Assembly: GCA_910585905.1 (NCBI GenBank)
Contig: CAJUID010000016.1
Location: 1-56,642 of the forward strand
Source: an uncultured Lachnospiraceae bacterium
Lineage (GTDB): Bacteria > Bacillota > Clostridia > Lachnospirales > Lachnospiraceae
DNA length: 56,642 nucleotides
Reading direction: 5' to 3'
Part shown: in pieces, positions 54,427 through 56,642 of the stretch
Numbering within the stretch: position 1 is the first letter of the stretch
Layout of the letters: each line of letters opens with the position of its first letter
The notes under the pieces: model-generated
The model's database searches: none
The model's input: only the letters and a program-made list of their open reading frames with translations
Told to the model about the DNA's origin: nothing
Position numbers and translations under genes: made by a program

Positions 54427-54485
54427 ATTATATAATTTCTATTCACGGTATCATTACATGATATTATTATATCCATCATGGATAT
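54427..54485 (-). promoter_or_regulatory. Promoter region with 17-bp palindromic operator of the ABC exporter
   Basis: ATATCCATCATGGATAT at 54469-54485 is a perfect palindrome about its centre. A TATAAT (minus strand) lies at 54427-54432. The -35 is poor. The operator would sit at about -50 from transcription start, a place for an activator or a repressor acting upstream. Confidence 0.5.
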
Positions 54486-54568
54486 CATATCACAGTGCAG
54501 CATGTCAGTAAAAAATGTGACAATTGTAATGAATGCACATTGTTATAAAATTCTACTTATAAATAGCA

Positions 54569-54596
54569 AAAGGGGAATGCTAACGCATTCCCCTTT
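54569..54596 (-). terminator. Terminator of the chemoreceptor gene
   Basis: AAAGGGGAATG and CATTCCCCTTT with a 6-nt loop, 18 bp after the stop; T-rich on the minus-strand side. Confidence 0.8.
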
Positions 54597-54613
54597 GAAA
54601 TACACAATATTCT

Positions 54614-56488
54614 TTATTCTACAATATCTAACAGCCTACCCGCTACTTCTGCCATATTAGAAGATACCTGCTTCGTGTTGCTTGAAATCTGTACGTTTTC
54701 CTGTACAACACCAGAAATCCTCTCAATCTGGCTAACAGCATCCTCCACAATATTGACATTTTTCCGAACCATATCTGTAATATCCTCCACAGCATGATTG
54801 GCTTTCTCAATATTTTCTACAACCACGTCAAAAGCTTCCGCTGTCTGTTCTGTAATCTCTTTTCCACTCTCTACCGCCTTCAAAGAATTTGTAATCAACT
54901 CATTTGTCTCTTTTGCTGCCTGCGTACTTCTGGCTGCCAGCTCACCCACCTGCGTGGCTACAACCGCAAAACCTTTCCCCATTTCACCAGCTCTCGCCGC
55001 CTCAATTGAGGCATTCAGAGAAAGCATATTCGTCTGTTGGGCAATCGAATTAATCTCATCAATAATCTTTTCAATTTCCATCGACATTTCGCTAATTTCC
55101 TGCATGGAACCTTTCAACAATTCCATCTGCGACTGCGTACGCTGAATCTTATCCTTCGTCCCCTCTGTTGTCTCCGTGACATCCGCAGAAGCACTTACAC
55201 TGTTATTCAGCTCATCAGTCAGTTTATTCATAATCTGCTTGAGGTCTGCCACAGCCCGTTCCTGCTCGCCAGTTCCCTGATAAATACTGTCCGCATTCTC
55301 CAAGGTTTCCCCTGATGCATTATTTAAGCCCTTGCAGGCGTCTTTAATATTCTGGATCAGCATCTGGTTATTTTCCATATCTTCCTTCTGCTGCTCCAAA
55401 AGCTTCTCATTTTCTTTTATATTTTGGCCAATATTTTCTACCATTTTATTTATACTGCTTGAAAGCAATTCAAACTCTGGGTTTCCTTGCTCATGGACAG
55501 AAATCCCAAAATCCCCTTCTGAAATCTCTTTCATGGAATTTGTGATATTGTTGATTCCCTGCACAATTTTACTGTCCACCATGCGGTTAATCATCAATAA
55601 CAATACACCAAAAATAACCAACATGCTAAAAGAAACAACCAAAGTCTGGTTGCGGCGCTCCTCAAAATATTCCCGTGCTGGCATAAAGGTTCCAATTACC
55701 TGACCGTCGTATTTCTCCGCCTGGTAATATCCCTTCACTCCATTAATCACCGCCTTGCCCTTTCCAGTCAACTCCTTTGGAAATCCATAATCAGAAGCAG
55801 GCTTGCCAATCAAAGACTCATCTTTATGCGCCAGTATCTTTCCTTCCTTCTCATCAATCGCATAGACATACCCCTTTTTACCGAAGTCAATACCTTTTAG
55901 CACAGTATCAATCTTTGTGCTTGCCAGCATATTTTCCAAAACCTCCGGCCTCACACCAACCTGTACTAACCCTTCCGCATCCGACCTTGCCACACCGATA
56001 TACTGCATTACGGTCCCCTCTGCGACATTTGTCTGTGGCTCCTGCACAATCTCAATAGACGGGTCATCTACAATTACCATAAATGCATTTGACTGCTCCC
56101 CGCTCTTCATATCAAACCCAACATAGCTGTCAATCGTACTTTCTGTAATAATACCTTCCTTATTAATAATATGTAACTCATTTACGATCAACCTGTCTTT
56201 AATCTGATTCAACTTCTCTGCATCCTTTGCAATCGAAGGATCCTTTGCAAGCATATCTGCAAATGCCCTGGTCTTAGCCAAGTTGCTCTCACCAAGGTTT
56301 TCTGTAAGATTCTTCACATTTTCTTCGTTACTTGACAGCTTGTTTTTTACATCCTCCAGTTTAGCCTGACTGACAGATGTATTATTCTGCTGGGTAATCA
56401 CAGTCTGCAGAATAAACACAGCCGAAATTGTAACGATTAATGCAATTAACATATAGATGAAAAGACGGGTTGTAAATATTTTTTTCAT
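54614..56488 (-). CDS. Methyl-accepting chemotaxis protein with dCache sensor
   Basis: This 624-residue receptor starts at 56488 behind AAGGAGAA. Membrane segments at about 10-30 and 280-300 flank an extracellular double-Cache domain (KGYVYAIDEKEGKILAHKDE is typical). A HAMP-like linker (RMVDSKIVQGINNITNSMKE) follows, then a long helical signalling domain with the CheA/CheW-contacting tip SIAQQTNMLSLNASIEAARA. No receptor-tail pentapeptide. It detects an outside ligand and controls flagellar motion. No che genes are next to it. Confidence 0.96.
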   Translation of the reverse strand: MKKIFTTRLFIYMLIALIVTISAVFILQTVITQQNNTSVSQAKLEDVKNKLSSNEENVKNLTENLGESNLAKTRAFADMLAKDPSIAKDAEKLNQIKDRLIVNELHIINKEGIITESTIDSYVGFDMKSGEQSNAFMVIVDDPSIEIVQEPQTNVAEGTVMQYIGVARSDAEGLVQVGVRPEVLENMLASTKIDTVLKGIDFGKKGYVYAIDEKEGKILAHKDESLIGKPASDYGFPKELTGKGKAVINGVKGYYQAEKYDGQVIGTFMPAREYFEERRNQTLVVSFSMLVIFGVLLLMINRMVDSKIVQGINNITNSMKEISEGDFGISVHEQGNPEFELLSSSINKMVENIGQNIKENEKLLEQQKEDMENNQMLIQNIKDACKGLNNASGETLENADSIYQGTGEQERAVADLKQIMNKLTDELNNSVSASADVTETTEGTKDKIQRTQSQMELLKGSMQEISEMSMEIEKIIDEINSIAQQTNMLSLNASIEAARAGEMGKGFAVVATQVGELAARSTQAAKETNELITNSLKAVESGKEITEQTAEAFDVVVENIEKANHAVEDITDMVRKNVNIVEDAVSQIERISGVVQENVQISSNTKQVSSNMAEVAGRLLDIVE

Positions 56489-56603
56489 AACTGCATTCTC
56501 CTTTATATATTTTATAATTCTTTTTTGGAACATAGTAAAAAATACCATACCACAAAACCATGCCGAATACAACACAGTTTTACGTTAATCTTCAATAAGT
56601 CTT

Positions 56604-56633
56604 TTGAAAAAAGCTAAAAAAATCTGTTATAAT
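56604..56633 (+). promoter_or_regulatory. Divergent promoter leading out of the window
   Basis: TTGAAA, 18 bp, TATAAT on the plus strand. A gene on the plus strand probably begins just beyond the window end. Confidence 0.45.
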
Positions 56634-56642
56634 AAATGGGGA

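Overview
The window looks like chromosomal DNA of an anaerobic Firmicute, most likely a Lachnospiraceae (Clostridia). The clues are a moderate-GC genome with strong GGAGG ribosome sites, single-chain class II glycyl-tRNA synthetase, pyruvate phosphate dikinase, a DUF1292 protein, a T-box-controlled trp operon, Tn916-like remnants and many two-component and cyclic-di-GMP proteins. Most genes lie on the minus strand. No rRNA, tRNA or CRISPR array was seen.

Layout. 1-7.3 kb is a decayed accessory zone: an M24-peptidase remnant, a GNAT acetyltransferase gene split by two copies of a palindromic element, a HAD hydrolase, a MobA/MobL relaxase tail, a secreted GH18 chitinase-like protein, an IS1182-type transposase with one in-frame stop, a Tn916-like sigma factor/HTH remnant, and an intact wHTH plus nucleoside-deoxyribosyltransferase-like (TIR-like) gene that could be a defence effector. 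7.6-12.3 kb: ppdK, a PH-domain-like protein and a CapA-like lipoprotein. 12.3-17.1 kb: a very large hybrid kinase ending in HD-GYP, and a lone TrpX-like solute-binding lipoprotein. 17.1-23.8 kb: housekeeping genes glyS, recO, a YqzL-like small ORF, era and an M16C metalloprotease. 23.9-29.7 kb: a three-gene cyclic-di-GMP operon (diguanylate cyclase, degenerate GGDEF/EAL protein, phosphodiesterase).

29.9-36.3 kb holds trpEGDCBA, without trpF, behind a tryptophan-type T-box. 36.3-38.4 kb has DUF1292 and glmS. 38.6-45.0 kb encodes surface proteins with Flg_new and FnIII domains, a TPR-like membrane protein, an OmpR/VanS-type two-component system, DUF975, and a secreted FnIII-cysteine-amidase-like protein. 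45.2-46.9 kb is an ABC-2 exporter; 47.2-48.4 kb argC and a Dabb protein; 48.8-50.8 kb trmB and an AI-2E-family permease; 51.0-54.4 kb a second ABC-2 exporter with two permeases; 54.6-56.5 kb a chemoreceptor.

The most unusual content is non-coding: at least four unrelated families of palindromic repeats. One (called R1 here) is about 138 bp. In all four copies the same end abuts a T-rich TTTATT/TTTGATT target with no visible target duplication, which is how IS200/IS605 elements insert. Removing two R1 copies from the GNAT gene on paper rebuilds a normal 144-residue reading frame. Another pair (R4, about 132 bp, about 97% identical, inverted) supplies the ribosome site and start codon of trmB at one end and the stop codon of an ABC permease at the other.

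All assignments come from reading the sequence and from memory of protein families; no database search was run.
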